64,000 bases of DNA, from assembly GCF_000003855.2 (NCBI RefSeq), contig NW_003101664.1:496878-560877 (forward strand). Reading direction: 5' to 3'. The notes beneath the pieces were generated by a model. It made no database searches. It was not told the origin of the DNA and saw only the letters and a program-made list of their open reading frames with translations. The translations under genes were made by a program, and so were the position numbers. Positions 45,613 through 56,713 of this stretch are shown here, piece by piece. This DNA comes from Blastomyces gilchristii SLH14081 (lineage: Eukaryota > Ascomycota > Eurotiomycetes > Onygenales > Ajellomycetaceae). Numbering within the stretch: the stretch's first letter is position 1; each line of letters opens with the position of its first letter.

Positions 45613-47469
45613 ATGGCGATCACGGAAGGGTACAACTACCCCAATGCTGGAAATACCAGTTATGTCGTGCAGTACACTCGAGGGTTGTTAGGGGTCAATG
45701 TCAAACTCGATAACCTTCTCACACAGATAATATGCGGTACCCTTGGAGCAGCTTGTGTCGCCGTGCTGGCAACGAGATTTGGCCAGATGCTGAATGCCTA
45801 TCTGCGTCGAATTACTTCCGCCCATGCAACCCCCAGGCAACAACGGTACTGGGCTACTGCGGAGTCGGCACTCTGGGCGGATATCAAGAAACATCTGGTA
45901 TATGCACCGCTGGGGAGGAAGCGACATAATCGAGAATTTAAGCTCTCAGATGCTGTAAACGTGGGAACCTTGCCGTCGCGCCTGCATACGATCCTACTCG
46001 GTTCATATTTCTTGAGCCAAGTAGCATATCTCACTATCCTCGACTACAATGTCAACGAAAAGGCTGCATTGATTGCAGAACTGAGGGGCAGATCTGGTGT
46101 CCTTGCCGTACTTAACATGATTCCGCTGGTTATACTCGCGGGTCGAAATAACCCGCTCATTCGAATTCTACACGTCAGCTTCGACACGTACAATCTCCTA
46201 CACCGATGGATAGGGCGGATAGTGGTCATTCACAGCGTCATACATACTTGCGCCTGGATGACGAACGCTGTTACCGCCAGTGGTTGGTCAAAAACCTTTC
46301 ATGACTTGGGATCCACGAAATTTTTCACAGCAGGCCTCATCGGGACTATAGGCATGGTATTATTGCTGCTTCACTCGCCATCCCCAATCAGACACGCCTT
46401 CTACGAAACGTTCTTGCATCTACACATACTTTTGGTTTGCTTGGCAATCGCGGGAGTTTATATACATCTTAATGTTGATGGGCTACCGCAACTTCCGTGG
46501 TTGCAGTTCATCATAGCCTTCTGGGGAGCGGAGAGATTGGTTCGCTTCCTACGGCTGGCTTATCTGAATGTTTCTCGCCGCCATGGCCTCACTCGGGTCA
46601 TGGTCGAGGCCCTCCCCGGAGAGGCCAGTCGAGTAACTTTCTTCCTCCCCAGAAACACCCATATACACCCTGGCAGCCACGTCTACGCTTACCTCCCCAA
46701 AATCTCCCTCTGGATGTCACACCCTTTCTCTGTCGCCTGGACAGAAAATGGCAAGTATCTCAAGCCACCGTCAAGTTCAGACGGCTCATCCCCACGCAGC
46801 CTCCCATCATTCCAAAAACAGGAACCAGACCTCGACGACGCTACAAATTACCGCACCCAACCTACAAACGTAACCCTAGTCATGGCCGCACGCACAGGCA
46901 TGACCCGGAAACTCTACGAAAAAGCGCTCGCCTCTCCACAAAACATTCTCTACACGACCGGTTTCATCGAGGGGCCCTACCGCTCCCACCCCTCCACCTT
47001 CTTCGGCAGCTACGGCACCGTCGTCCTCTTCTCCGGCGGCGCCGGCATAACCCACCATCTCATGCAGGTGCGCGAGCTGCTCGAGGCCGCGCAAGCCGGC
47101 ACCGTCGCCACGCGCCGCATCCATCTCATCTGGTCCGTGCGAACCACCGAGCAGCTCATGTGGGTCAGCGGCTTCATGGACTATATCCTCCAGCTGCCCA
47201 TGCGGCGAGAGATGCTGGTGACGAAGCTATTCATCAGCAAGCCGCGCAGCCATAAGGATATCAAGAGCCCCAGTGGGACGCTGCTGATGTTTGAAGGGCG
47301 GTGTCGGCCGGATGTCATCATTGAGGAAGCCATGGAGAATCATGTGGGCGCGACGGCTGTGTCTGTGTGTGGACCGGGTGCGTTTGCTGATGAGGTGCGC
47401 GCGTCTGTGCGGAAGCGAGTGGGCAGTGGGCCTGTGATTGATTTTGTGGAGGAGGCATTTACGTGGTGA
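45613..47469 (+). CDS. Ferric-chelate reductase (FRE/NOX family), 618 aa
   Basis: This plasma-membrane flavocytochrome would pass electrons from cytosolic NADPH through FAD and two hemes to extracellular ferric iron (or copper), supplying reduced metal for uptake. It is a single exon. The ferric reductase domain spans about residues 120-290 with bis-heme pairs H197/H211 and H271/H285, both with H-x13-H spacing, in HRWIGRIVVIH and HLHILLV contexts. The FAD-binding domain has HPFSV at 370-374. The NADPH-binding domain has FSGGAGIT at 473-480 and the C-terminal CGPGAFADEVR (586-596), ending in the family-typical FVEEAFTW. A variable Ser/Pro-rich insert lies at 383-415. Several membrane helices are visible, starting at 38-56. 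Length and all motifs look intact. Metal specificity cannot be told from sequence. Confidence 0.93.
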   Translation: MAITEGYNYPNAGNTSYVVQYTRGLLGVNVKLDNLLTQIICGTLGAACVAVLATRFGQMLNAYLRRITSAHATPRQQRYWATAESALWADIKKHLVYAPLGRKRHNREFKLSDAVNVGTLPSRLHTILLGSYFLSQVAYLTILDYNVNEKAALIAELRGRSGVLAVLNMIPLVILAGRNNPLIRILHVSFDTYNLLHRWIGRIVVIHSVIHTCAWMTNAVTASGWSKTFHDLGSTKFFTAGLIGTIGMVLLLLHSPSPIRHAFYETFLHLHILLVCLAIAGVYIHLNVDGLPQLPWLQFIIAFWGAERLVRFLRLAYLNVSRRHGLTRVMVEALPGEASRVTFFLPRNTHIHPGSHVYAYLPKISLWMSHPFSVAWTENGKYLKPPSSSDGSSPRSLPSFQKQEPDLDDATNYRTQPTNVTLVMAARTGMTRKLYEKALASPQNILYTTGFIEGPYRSHPSTFFGSYGTVVLFSGGAGITHHLMQVRELLEAAQAGTVATRRIHLIWSVRTTEQLMWVSGFMDYILQLPMRREMLVTKLFISKPRSHKDIKSPSGTLLMFEGRCRPDVIIEEAMENHVGATAVSVCGPGAFADEVRASVRKRVGSGPVIDFVEEAFTW

Positions 47470-49617
47470 TTTCCTCTTGACGCTTTTTTTGAACATTCAT
47501 ATGCATAGCAGTGATGCAGGAGTCTGCAGGAGTCTGATCGGATCGTATCCTAAACCTTCGGCATACATATCGGTACTCTCTTTGCAGAGCGTCCCTTGTT
47601 TTGAATCCTAGGCCGTGTTTTCGTTTGCCTTTTTGCTCATTGGATTTCTATGCTGCGGAATCATCATCTACCGGGACTTTACTTGGGTACTCTCTCCCCT
47701 CATTTCCTCCGTTCTGTTCCTTCCCCAGACACTACTGCTCCTGCCCATTAGCCATGCCCTTTCTTATCAAAAGATTTTCCATGTAACGCATGCATCGCTA
47801 TTGCTCGACATCGTTTGCAGATACTCTAGTATCACACCCCCTCAAATTCTCCCCCTTCTTTCCACATGCCTACAGCCACTTTAATGCACCCACTTCATTT
47901 CTCAATTTTTTATTTCTTTTCGTACTTTTCCATTTCTCTTTTTCTTCTTCGATTTTCCATCTCTTCCCAACTATCTCAAAAGATCCCCGTTTGGATCCCA
48001 TCAAATCTTTCCCTTTTGTAGCCTGTCAGGTGGCCATTTTTCTATTTTCTTTCATTTTCTTTTTTCATTTTTCATATTCATATTCATTTTCATTTTCATT
48101 TTCATTTTTTTTCATTTTCTTTCGTTTTCTTTCATTTTCTTTCGTTTTCTTTCATTTTCTTTCATTTTTTCTTTCATTTTTTTTCATTTTCTTTCATTTT
48201 CTTTCATTTTCTTTTTTTTTTTTTTTTTTTTTTTTTTTCATCCGTGCGTACATAATACTACTCATTACATACAATTTAGCTCACATCTATGGACATAGAC
48301 ATAGATAAACATTTGTACAGTACATAATTAGACAAATTCAAGGGGGTTGATTTATACAATGCTATTCATTCTTTTTATTTCCAAACCCTGTGTATGTTTG
48401 TGTGGTGGGGGGGGGAAAGGATGGGATAGATGATAATAATATTTAAAAAGAAATGATTAAATACAAAGTGACTTGTTTTGAAATCAGGAAGACACATCTG
48501 TGTAAGTGAAGAGAGATTTTTTTAACTGAGTTTTGAATCTGCTACAATAATGGTACAGTACAGCATAGAATGGAATGAATAGTATATACTCTCTCAAAGA
48601 GAGGGGGAAGGGCAAGTGAATTCAGCCTTAGCAAGCAAGCTACATACAGAATGTTGTGCTGTCAAGGACCTCGCTAGCTAGATTGAATCACAAAATTTTA
48701 AAACACCATATATATTTAAAAGGCAAAAAGGAAATAATTATCAGCAAAGTGAGAAGCAATGAGAGATACCTATGGGGGGAGGAAACAATGAAATATCAAA
48801 CATTCTCAGATTTAGTCGTACCAGATATTTGATATTATTAATACATCACCGCCATCCACACTAACATTACACTACTACTGCCAGCCAGCTTGGACATATA
48901 GAAAAACTACATGCTTCTTAAAAAGCACCTTCAACAGTCATAAAAACCACAGCATATATACAACTATAAAAGAAAAGGCAGAGAAAGAAAGTCATATTTC
49001 AGTCATGCTACTCCTTACTATCGCCACCACCAACCATACTACCTACCCATGAACAAAAAAAACAAAGAATCAGGCAAGATTTCATAAAGGTACAGGCGAT
49101 CGAAAGGAGAAGAAGACAAGGCAAGGCAAACAAACTGGGAAAACGTGGCGCAGCAAAGGGCGATATATACATGTGTATGTATGAAAAAAGACAAGTAAAC
49201 ACCAAAAAAGAAGGGAACAAAAGAAAAGAAAACAAAAAGAAACAAGCGAGATGAGCCGGTTCATTCAACGTGCAAGCAGAAGCAGAAGCAGAAGGAGAAG
49301 TAGAAGCAAGGGGCGGGTTCGTTTCGTTCCATCAGGAAAAGCAGAAATAGGTATAATGAGCAAGTACCAAAACAAAAAAGAAGAAGATCGAGCGATCGCC
49401 CCTAGCCCCCGCCCCCCCCCAATCATATCAAATCCCATCCATCCATCAATGCAAGGCATGCAAGGATTCAAGGTAAGCGAGGTATGTAACATGTAACAAC
49501 GACCAGCATCACAACCAGCCATACCCCTTACTTAACCTTCCAACCTCCAACGCCCAACATTTAGCATCAACCCCTCTTGGTCACTAGCCCCCGCATCCCG
49601 TAACCCGTATTCATCTT
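47470..49617 (+). other. Intergenic region between convergent genes
   Basis: This is 2.1 kb between the converging ferric reductase and VHS-GAT genes. Open frames at 47601-48308 are hydrophobic by virtue of T-rich, CATTTTC-repeat sequence and I do not accept them. An (AGAAGC)n-like tract lies at 49268-49305. No terminator or RNA gene recognised. Confidence 0.5.
48050..48238 (+). repeat. TTTTCA/CTTTCATTTT microsatellite ending in poly(T)
   Basis: A T-rich array of (CATTTT)n and (CTTTCATTTT)n-type units is followed by 27 T at about 48212-48238. This is simple sequence, likely unstable in length. Confidence 0.85.
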
Positions 49618-51379
49618 TCACCTCCCCCTCAAGCCTCCAGCGGTGGAGCCAACCGCCCCGCCGGCCCCGGGCATGTTCCCATCAACCATCACGTTCCGCG
49701 CATCTGGGTAGTACGTGCTACTCGTCAGGGGTTCGGTGTCTGTATCTCTATCTGTACGTATTACGCCTATACCGCGTACACCCCCCCTGGTCGTGGTCGT
49801 GGTATGATTACTGTTAAGATTATTATCGGGCAGCGACGTGGACGTGCTATACGTGTCCGCGAAGGGGTTCTCGACCTGGAATTCGCTGGAGTTGTAGTGG
49901 TATGGTGACGATGTGGCGTTGTTGCTGCTCGTGTGGGTTGCGTGGCTGGTTAAGGCGGCGGTGCGGGACGGAACGGTGGTGGTATGCTGGTTGTTCGTGG
50001 AGGGGAGCTGGGGTGGAGTTGTGGCCAAGGGGGAGACGGCGGAGCGGGGGCGTGGGGTTTGGGTTGTCCACCGGGCGCCGGTGGTGGTGGTGGTGGTTTG
50101 TTCTGGAAGTGTTTGGGGAAAGGAGGCGGGGTGTTGGTATTGGTGTAGTTGTGCGTCGATTGGCTGCTCTTGCTTGTCTGAGCGGAATTTGTTCAGGGCT
50201 TTGCGTGGGATGGAGAGGAGCGGGACGGAGCGTTTCCCGGTCGGTACTTCATAGTTCTGTTGTTCGGGCTGATGTAGATGCGGCGGCGGAGGCGGCAGCT
50301 GCTGCTGATATGGCCACTGCTGCGAAACTGGCGGAATCTCTTGCTGAGAATTAGTCCTACTCGCGTTCCTCCTGGCGATAACAGCGGCGCGCTGGTATTT
50401 CGAGAACGCGTCGGAGAGTTTATCATTCGTCTCTATCAGCGTGAGCATGGTATCTTCGTCCGGTGCGGGATTCGTCGCGTTCATGTATCCCTGGATCGAT
50501 CTGGAGGCAGCCTGGCAGCGCGCAGAGAATTCCCCCAAGAGGTCGTTGGAGTAGAACTCCGCTGTTGGTGTTGACTGGACGAGCTGAACAAGGAGTGAGG
50601 CGGAGGTGTTGGCTTCTGCTATTCTGGCGGTCAGTTCTTCGAGTGACGGGAGGCCTCTGGGCCGATGCTGGCGCGCAAAGTAATCGTCTCGCTGGCCCGG
50701 GTTGAATGGCTGCGCCCATGGCCCCTTTCGACTTGCCATCAGTAAACCAATGGTACAATCTTTACATTAGGTAATTGAGGGGAGTATCCTTACCGCACTC
50801 ACACCCATTGCCTTCTCAAACTTCGCCTTCTCCTTCTTCCACATTTCGGCCAACGGCGCTAGATTCGGGTCGTGGCTCTTCTGTACGGAGAGGAATTCCA
50901 GCGTCTCTCGTAGGATCTGTTGTACACTCATATCCCGCCCGTCGCGCAGCATGACTTTAATCGTCGAGACGAATTTGGCATCGAAGTTGCGTGTGAAGGA
51001 CGTTCCTGGGTTATCGGCCAGGATCCGGATGAGCATGATGGCATTGTACTGCTTGTAGCCTTTTTTACTATCTGGATTTGAGAGGACACGGCGGATCGCG
51101 TCTGCGGCTGCTTTTGCGGCGCTCGGGCTTGATTCCGCGGTCTCAACGATGGCGGGCAGGTGAAGGTATTCATCTCCCTAGTTTGTAAAAGAATACGAGA
51201 AATAGGGCTGTTAACGGCGGAGGCAAATAAAATCGATAAGGCCTCGTGGGGGTTGATATAAAAGAGAGAGTGGCGGATGAAAACATACTGTATTGTTTGG
51301 TCCTCCAGACTCACAAAAAGCAGTCTATAATTATTATCATTACAACTATTAGTGGATTTTGTTTCTGTCATTCTGAGAT

Positions 51380-51411
<32 letters not shown>

Positions 51412-51554
51412 GGCGCTTCTGCGACAGACAACAAAGCACCTACCAGTTCAGCCAATACGACAGCCTCTGACGAGCCTGGAGGGTAGGAAGAAGATCGAGA
51501 TACGGATTGGGCTGAGCGAGAGAGGAGTCGTAAACGCGTCAGTAAGGATGTCAT
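49618..51554 (-). CDS. VHS-GAT domain protein, Lsb5-like (3 exons)
   Basis: Proposed model: exon 1 51554-51444, exon 2 51177-50805, exon 3 50759-49618 (541 aa). The VHS-like domain (about residues 30-155, with YLHLPAIVET, KKGYKQYNAIMLIRILADN and MSVQQILRETLEFLS) is followed by a GAT domain (about 198-295, LPSLEELTARIAEAN to KYQRAAVIARR). The C-terminal half is low-complexity, rich in Pro, Gln, Thr and Asn. Such proteins bind ubiquitinated cargo and act at endosomes and the actin-endocytosis interface, as yeast Lsb5 does. Intron 1 (266 nt, GTAGGT...TAG) contains a 26-T run on the plus strand. Intron 2 is 45 nt with donor GTGTGAG and a CTAAT branch site; its donor is the least certain part of the model. 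Confidence 0.8.
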
Positions 51555-54342
51555 GATGGATCAACTCTGGCCGACGGGAGGATGAGTGCCATATAAAGAA
51601 AGGAGGGGGGCAAAGGCCTTCTCCTTCGTCCTGATGGATGGATGCGGCGTATGGACTCACAGGTATGTTTATTTATACTCCCTACGAACCGCTTCATGGT
51701 GAGGAGGAGGATCTGGATGCGCGGTGAAGCGCTACTATTCGCGATGTGTGGCCAGAAACGAACCAATGACGACAAAACGATGACAGGAACGGAAACGGTT
51801 GGCCAGTAACGAGAGAGAAGCAGAGATTTCCACAGGCTGCAGAAATGATATAAGCGTTGTTAATATAGAAGAGGTCGGGGTAGTCGGTCAGTCCGTCAGG
51901 GCGGGTTGCAGCGTTGGAGATGAAGCGGTGTCACTTGTACGGAGTAGTACTCCGTCCGTACAGAGTAGCGCGGTTGACTGCCGCAACGCTAGTTAGTGGA
52001 AATGAGGGTCGACAGGGCACGAAACAAAGAGGATGGATAATATAGTTAAAGAGCGGCACGGAGAGAGAGGGGAGAAGATGGAGCAGAGATATAGATAGGG
52101 CGAAAGGAGTTGATATCCGCAGGGATGGATTTAAGGGTGCAGCAGTTGACAATCTTAAATAATAATCTAGCTGTGAAGCTGACGCCAGATGTTTCAACAA
52201 GCTGGCGATATCTGAGGCTGGTGTCGGATGTCTGTCTGACTATCTGACTGTCTGATTGTCTGATTTTTTCACCCGTTCGCAGTGCGCCGGTTGGAGACAC
52301 AAAAGTCGCGCCGGCTTAGCGCCACGCGGCCCTGGAGGGACAATAATAATATTTAACTAAAGTGTGCATAGTAAGTTAACAATTATTAATGGGCTATTTT
52401 GGAATCAATATCAACTAATTCCTGATCTCCCAAATTCATCTCACCTCGTCTCCTCTCCAGCATGATTCATCCCAATTCCCATGCTATGCTCATACATACT
52501 CATGCCCATGCAGTCTAATAATAATTGAATAAACCTGTTAAATTATTTGTCACCATCCGCTCCGCCGTTTTGTTATGTAGTTATGTATGTACTGTACGGA
52601 GTACTCCTGTTAATAATGTATATATGTATGTATGTATGTATGTATGTACATGTACATCTCAAGGTTCACTAGATACTATAATCTGTACCTAAATTATCTC
52701 TCGAATATTTAATAATATGCGGACCCAGGTGGTGTCTGGTGTGGGTGGTGTGGTGTAACTAACCGCGCGCTGCTCGTTCCTGTAATAATAATATTCAAAT
52801 CAAATTCCTCCAAATGTGTCCCCAGCACACTCTTTTCCTCGCCTCGAATTCTGTACGCCGCCCACCACCGCTTCATTTTTTTTTTTTAATATCCAGCCAA
52901 AGCCAGAGGAGATGTTCCTAGGTTACCTTACTCCGTTCTTCCCGGACAGTCCTCACCAACCCAACCCAACTCCACATACAGTCAGACACCAGCAGCATCC
53001 ATGGATGGATTGATAGCAGTTGGAAACCTCGTCAACACAGTTGCTTTGGACTTGTGGTTCTGGTTATCTCGACCTCCTCCTGACAACTAACTAGTTAACC
53101 GTTCGAATGATAGCTAAGCTAGCTAGCTACTGGCGTGCACATTGAATTAATATCGTCTTCTTCCAACCCGACTCAGCGCCAGTTATAGTCGCGTGGATTC
53201 CCCCCCTTTCGTGCGACATCTGGATGATCTAGAAGAGAAATATACATATATATAACTACATATAACTATATATTTATATGTATTTAGTCCGCGGGGATAG
53301 ACAACCCTTACACGAGGAAGTGCAGTTTCCAGCATGCAGTCCCAAAATACGACTCTTGGACAACATATCTCCCCTTCCCTCGAATGGCTCCAAAAAGAAA
53401 AGGACAATCGAACCTCGGGAACAGACCAACAAACCAACCAATCAACCAACCCAAACCCCCCCCGCGGACGTGCTGCCCCGCTGAGTTGGAGAGTGTCGGT
53501 GGTGACGGAAGCAAGATGTTGACGCGTCAAGTTCGATCAGTCTGGGAACTCGACGTCACTCCATCCAACTGGAACGGCGGAACGGCGCCAAGGGAGGGGG
53601 AATGAGTACAGATTAGTTTACATGGGAACTCGCGGCCTCCGAACCTTTGGAGAATCAGATGACCTCATCCGGAGTATAATAAATCTTCTGAGATGTGTTC
53701 GAGTTTTCGATTTTTCGAGACCGTTTTCGCGGCGCATTCTCACCTTTGCGAAACTTCTGCACCCCGAACGAACAATTCATTAATGGGTCAGTCAGCCAGC
53801 CAGTGACGACGGATGGTTCGCCAGCTTGTTCTTGTCCCCGGTTGTTTTCATGCTGCGGGGGGGGGACGGCGGAGGACGGCGGAGGGAGCAGAGGATGATC
53901 CAGCTTAACTAGCTGCATGCACTTTATTTTCCAATAACTACCCAATAGCGCCTCGCCGCGATGAGAATTTGGGTGTGAATTGCACAGCCTCACGGGGACG
54001 CGTGCATCCTTGGCCTTGTGTGGCGAGAGTCCTTGGTGTTCTCGAACCCTTGTGGTTATCCTTTTTCCCCTCTCTATCTACAGAATTTGGGAATGGGATG
54101 TCTTTGAGTAGAAAATGCGGATCATGCAGGAATTCCTATATTCGTCATCACAGGCCAGTTAAACCCCGGTTCACATCCAACATTACGAAGGCATAATTGT
54201 TCAACATGTTCAATTTCATCAATTCCCGAATTTGGGGAGGGGGTGCAATTTGAGATGCATACATGCAAGCTTGGCTGAGAAAAGAACATGCAGTGTTAGT
54301 ACGAATTTCGAACAAAAGCGATCCGACAATCCCATCGCAACA
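51555..54342 (+). other. Intergenic region, 2.8 kb, promoter side of the VHS-GAT gene
   Basis: No convincing gene. It holds perfect inverted repeat ACGGAGTA-G-TACTCCGT near 51938, another TACGGAGTACTCC near 52597, a (TGTA)n microsatellite at 52620-52652, and an AT-alternating stretch at 53240-53285. ORFs of 60-115 aa overlap each other on both strands, have biased simple composition and lack family motifs. Confidence 0.5.
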
Positions 54343-55356
54343 TCACAGTGTGAGAAGGATTTTCCCCTTCGAATGCCCCTGATCCAACTTCTCAAACGCC
54401 TGTTTATATTCCTCCAGCTTCCAAACACTGTCAACCACAGCCTTCACCTTCCCCTCCTCAAACAGCCTCCCAACCTCCAACAAATCATCCCCCCTGGGCT
54501 CCATAATGAAAAACTCATTCCTAACATCGTTCGCCGCACACCCCTCCGGCTTCTGCCCCTCAGGTGGCTCACAAATTGAAATAATCGCCCCACCGTCCTT
54601 CACAGCACTCCAACACTGTCCCAGCGACTTCCCACCTTTACAATCAATCACCAAATTCACTTTCCCGCCCTCCCCCTCCCTCTCCGCCCAATCCTTAACA
54701 CTCATCTTCGTATAATCAATAACCTCCGTCGCCCCCAACTCCTTCACCATCTCCACGTTCCCACTCCCACACACCGCCACAATCCCACCTACCCCCGCCT
54801 CCCTCGCCAACTGCAACAGCCACACCCCAACCCCACCCGACGCAGCCGTGACCAACACTTTCTTCCCCTTATTCCTCTCCCTCCCGCCCTCCCCCTCCCC
54901 CAACCCACTCAACCCCCCGCGCGTAAACAGCGCTTGCACCGCCGTCTCCGCGCTCAACGGCACGCTCGCAGCGGTAATCTCATCCACAACCGCGGGCCGC
55001 CGCGCTAACTCCTCCGTTGGCGCAATGGTATACTCGCGCGCATTACCGGGCCTCTTGACGTTCGTGCGGCCCCAGACGGGCGTACCGGGGGGGAAAGGGG
55101 AGTTGGGCGGCGCCTGCACGACGGTGCCGGAGAGGTCGTAGCAGGGGACGATTTCTGCGGAGAAGAGATCGGGGTTCCAGGCGGGCCAGGTTAGTTCGCC
55201 GGCGCAGGGGGAGGTGGCGTGGACGCGGATGAGGTGATCGGTTGGGGAGGAGGGGGTGAGGGTTGGCGGTGGGGTGCTTTTTAGGGTTATTTCGGGCTTG
55301 AGGGGGTCGGGTTGGTGGAGGGAGCGAATTGTGGTTGGGAGGGTGGTGGTGGCCAT
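54343..55356 (-). CDS. Zinc-independent MDR oxidoreductase (quinone-oxidoreductase type), 337 aa
   Basis: A single-exon member of the medium-chain dehydrogenase/reductase superfamily, NADPH-dependent, reducing quinones or enone-type substrates. The N-terminal GroES-like domain carries YDLSGTVV (73-80) and PGTPVWGR (90-97). The Rossmann fold has the dinucleotide motif VLVTAASGGVGVWLLQLA at 167-184. The C-terminal segment VDSVWKLEEYKQAFEKL (308-324) is typical. The GHE zinc motif and structural cysteines of alcohol dehydrogenases are absent. The nearest described group is the reticulon-4-interacting-protein-1/zeta-crystallin-like proteins. A loop at 148-164 is Gly/Glu-rich and unusual. The specific substrate is unknown. 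Confidence 0.88.
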   Translation of the reverse strand: MATTTLPTTIRSLHQPDPLKPEITLKSTPPPTLTPSSPTDHLIRVHATSPCAGELTWPAWNPDLFSAEIVPCYDLSGTVVQAPPNSPFPPGTPVWGRTNVKRPGNAREYTIAPTEELARRPAVVDEITAASVPLSAETAVQALFTRGGLSGLGEGEGGRERNKGKKVLVTAASGGVGVWLLQLAREAGVGGIVAVCGSGNVEMVKELGATEVIDYTKMSVKDWAEREGEGGKVNLVIDCKGGKSLGQCWSAVKDGGAIISICEPPEGQKPEGCAANDVRNEFFIMEPRGDDLLEVGRLFEEGKVKAVVDSVWKLEEYKQAFEKLDQGHSKGKILLTL

Positions 55357-56713
55357 TTTTGGGGTGTTTTGTGGTGTTTTTTTATATATATATATATTTT
55401 TATATAAGGTAAATTTGTAGATTGGGCGGTATAGGTAAAAAGCTCTTTGATTGAGATAAGGTAAGGTGAGTGAGATATAGATGTACGGAGTTCTTCTACA
55501 GTATCACATCACATACGAGACAAAACAACAGCCAGCATCCCTCGATTTTATATATACCCATCACAAACACGACAATATGACAGGACAATATGACAGCAAA
55601 AGAGCCCAGTCCAACCATCTACCTAATCCCTGGTCGCCAAATCGGCAAGTCGGCGGTTCCATAGCCCGTCCTTGCCCGCCACAGTGGGAGAAGCGTGACA
55701 GCTGATAATATCAATAATATTATATTTTCAAACAAATTATATCATATCGAGGCATCCAGACGTGGGCAACTGCCGCCCGATGGTCCCGATGCCCATCCAT
55801 CGCGTAGTGCCGAGATCTATTCTGATGTCATTGAATCCCAATAGGCAAAAGAAGGGGGTCCAGAGCGATCTTTATTAGAAATTGTGCTGAATAAGTCTTG
55901 AATACGAGCGCGGAATACTAACTTAGCTTCGCTATGAGTTAACTTAGCTTTATAACCATACATAGTGATGTCCGTTGATATGAATTAAAGGCAGAGCGTA
56001 AAGAATTCCGCTCCTTGATAGATAGATTATTACTTCTTCTCGCCACTCCACAACAAGTTCAACTTTCTTTCTTGGTAAAAGCATCTGATTTAGTTGCTAA
56101 TCCTGTTTGCACATTACAGCAAAATTTGACACACGGCGCGATAGTAGTGATACTCCATCCCGCGCGGCACGGTTGCTCGGTAGGCGGATGGATAAAGGTT
56201 CAGATCCACTTATCGAGGCCGTCAATTTTTTGCTGGTGTGGGGTAACTAACTAGTTAAGTAACCCCCCAATTTTTCCCGCGTGGATGGTGGGTAAAACCT
56301 GGACAAGAAGAGAATATGTTTTGAGGAATTACTACTAGCACACGTTTGAAATGAAACCTCAGAGGAAATAAGGGCTTGGATGTGTGATGTGTCGTCTCGT
56401 GGCCAATTACTAATTATGGGCTCAGGATCTCAGGATAATGGCTTCCCATTATGTCTGTGAGAGCTGAAGAAGCTGGACAATAACTATAGAATGGCAGGAA
56501 TGAATCGTTGATTATTTAGTAGTGGTGAAAAAGAAGAAGTGGAGAAAAGATACATCAGCTTTAGGGAAGGCAAATATAACACAGATGTAACTAGTAAATC
56601 ATAACCATACATATGTACATGTACACTAACAACCCTTAATAGAAATCCTTTCCCCCGCCATAACGAAACCATCCACATGAGACGCAGGACACGGGAATCA
56701 AGGAAATACTCAT
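55357..56713 (+). other. Intergenic region between MDR and F-box genes
   Basis: 1.36 kb. Contains a (TA)n tract at 55381-55405 in the MDR promoter, a TACGGAGTTCTTC motif near 55482, and otherwise unremarkable sequence. No credible ORF. Confidence 0.5.

Noticed and set aside
47601..48308. Three overlapping plus-strand ORFs of 61-172 aa, hydrophobic
   Set aside because: They arise from T/C-rich simple sequence ((CATTTT)n and poly(T)), have no domain and lie between converging genes.
50193..51660. Several ORFs of 70-208 aa overlapping the VHS-GAT gene
   Set aside because: They are shadow frames of its exons or read through intron 1 with its poly(A) tract (a lysine run).
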